DNA of 64,000 nt from Ridgeia piscesae. Its lineage: Eukaryota > Annelida > Polychaeta > Sabellida > Siboglinidae. The position numbers and the translations under genes are program-made. How positions within the stretch are numbered: the stretch's first letter is position 1; each line of letters starts with the position of its first letter. Positions 62,388 to 64,000 of this stretch are shown piece after piece. The notes under the pieces were generated by a model, which saw nothing but the letters and a program-made list of their open reading frames with translations, was not told the DNA's origin and searched no databases. The DNA lies in NCBI GenBank assembly GCA_025642075.2, contig JAODUO010000157.1, positions 22,501 to 86,500 of the forward strand, given 5' to 3'.

Positions 62388-63963
62388 CTGCAACAGGGAA
62401 CGCTGCAAGGAGTATTTATGATGAAAGTATCCCCTGCAACAGGGAACGCTACAAGGAGTATTTGCGATGAAAGTATCCCCTGCAACAGGTAACGCTACAA
62501 GGAGTGTTTGTGATGAAAGTATCCCCTGCAACAGGTAATGCTACAAGGAGTATTTGTGATGAAAGTATCCCCTGCAACAGGGAACGCTGCAAGGAGTATT
62601 TGTGATGAAAGTATCCCCTGCAACAGGGAACGCTACAAGGAGTATTTGCGATGAAAGTATCCCCTGCAACAGGGAACGCTGCAAGGAGTATTTGTGATGA
62701 AAGTATCCCCTGCAACAGAGAAAGCTGCAAGGAGTATTTGTGATGAAAGTATCCCCTGCAACAGGTAACGCTACAAGGAGTATTTGTGATGAAAGTATCC
62801 CCTGCAACAGAGAAAGCTGCAAGGAGTATTTGCGATGAAAGTATCCCCTGCAACAGGTAACGCTACAAGGAGTATTTGTGATGAAAGTATCCCCTGCAAC
62901 AGAGAAAGCTGCAAGGAGTATTTGCGATGAAAGTATCCCCTGCAAAAGGGAACGCTGCAAGGAGTATTTGCGATGAAAGTATCCCCTGCAACAGGGAACG
63001 CTGCAAGGAGTATTTGCGATGAAAGTATCCCCTGCAACAGGGAACGCTGCAAGGAGTATTTGCGATGAAAGTATCCCCTGCAACAGGGAACGCTGCAAGG
63101 AGTATTTGCGATGAAAGTATCCCCTGCAACAGAGAAAGCTGCAAGGAGTATTTGTGATGAAAGTATCCCCTGCAACAGGGAACGCTGCAAGGAGTATTTG
63201 CGATGAAAGTATCCCCTGCAACAGAGAAAGCTGCAAGGAGTATTTGCGATGAAAGTATCCCCTGCAAAAGGGAACGCTGCAAGGAGTATTTGCGATGAAA
63301 GTATCCCCTGCAACAGGGAACGCTGCAAGGAGTATTTGCGATGAAAGTATCCCCTGCAACAGGGAACGCTGCAAGGAGTATTTGCGATGAAAGTATCCCC
63401 TGCAACAGGGAACGCTGCAAGGAGTATTTGTGATGAAAGTATCCCCTGCAACAGAGAACGCTGCAAGGAGTATTTGCGATGAAAGTATCCCCTGCAACAG
63501 GGAACGCTGCAAGGAGTATTTGCGATGAAAGTATCCCCTGCAACAGGGAACGCTGCAAGGAGTATTTGCGATGAAAGTATCCCCTGCAACAGGGAACGCT
63601 GCAAGGAGTATTTGCGATGAAAGTATCCCCTGCAACAGGGAACGCTGCAAGGAGTATTTGCGATGAAAGTATCCCCTGCAACAGAGAACGCTGCAAGGAG
63701 TATTTGCGATGAAAGTATCCCCTGCAACAGAGAACGCTGCAAGGAGTATTTGCGATGAAAGTATCCCCTGCAACAGAGAACGCTGCAAGGAGTATTTGCG
63801 ATGAAAGTATCCCCTGCAACAGAGAACGCTGCAAGGAGTATTTGCGATGAAAGTATGCCCTGCAACAGAGAATGCTGCAAAGAGTATTTGCGATGAAAGT
63901 ATCCCCTGCAACAGAGAATGCTGCAAGGAGTATTTGTGATGAAAGTATCCCCTGCAACAGAGA
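62387..63963. repeat. 46-bp minisatellite containing duplicated prominin splice acceptor
   Basis: Unit GAAAGTATCCCCTGCAACAG, GGAACGCTGC and AAGGAGTATTTGCGAT (46 bases, about 34 copies). Minus strand: TTCCCTGTTGCAG/GGGATACTTTC followed by TACTCCTTGCAG. The first AG plus GGGATACTTTC equals the start of prominin exon a. All three sense frames stay open through long parts of the array. Confidence 0.97.
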
Positions 63964-64000
63964 ATGCATCTGACATTACTACAAAAAACATTTCTAACAA

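Noticed and set aside
62541..64000. 409-461-residue minus open frames
   Set aside because: 46-bp repeat read in rotating frames; better explained as intronic copies of an acceptor. Kept as a finding, not as a gene.

Overview
This is animal nuclear DNA. Coding sequence is cut into short exons with GT-AG introns, and there are tRNA-derived SINEs, several retro- and DNA-transposon remnants and a very heavy load of micro- and minisatellites, which I estimate at roughly a third of the window. The SINE, Penelope and TIR-element content, together with compact genes, suggests an invertebrate, probably a lophotrochozoan such as a mollusc. That assignment is inference. I found no bacterial operon, CRISPR array, rRNA or intact tRNA gene.

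Layout. 1-10.6 kb: no convincing host gene; microsatellites, a 48-bp minisatellite (1051-3297), a decayed Tc1/mariner DD34E transposase (about 6540-7570, minus) and a long-TIR element remnant. 10.7-17.5 kb (+): eight phase-compatible exons of a hydrophilic, probably disordered protein that I do not recognise, with an ATTAAA signal downstream. 17.9-20.6 kb: a 32-bp minisatellite with an 837-bp higher-order duplication. 20.6-30.9 kb (+): a complete ten-coding-exon gene for augmin subunit HAUS8 (431 aa predicted). 31.0-31.9 kb: a 21-bp hairpin/E-box minisatellite at its 3' end. 33.6 kb to the right-hand part of the window (-): the 3' part of a prominin-like gene (at least 15 exons, about 529 residues recovered) with TM3, TM4, TM5 and a cytoplasmic tail; its 5' exons lie beyond 64 kb. 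HAUS8 and the prominin gene converge tail to tail.

Most of the long introns of these two genes carry their own private minisatellite. In at least two cases (39443-42230 and 62387-63960) the repeat unit is a copy of the real 3' splice site of the neighbouring prominin exon, so the intron holds tens to about a hundred extra acceptors in sense orientation. Other arrays carry consensus-like polypyrimidine-AG or GTGAGT motifs. This splice-site-seeded amplification is the most interesting signal in the window.

The genes are not functionally linked as far as can be seen. HAUS8 acts in microtubule nucleation on spindle microtubules; prominin is a five-pass membrane-protrusion glycoprotein. Exon assignments rest on reading frame, splice-site quality, phase agreement and remembered family similarity; no alignment was run.
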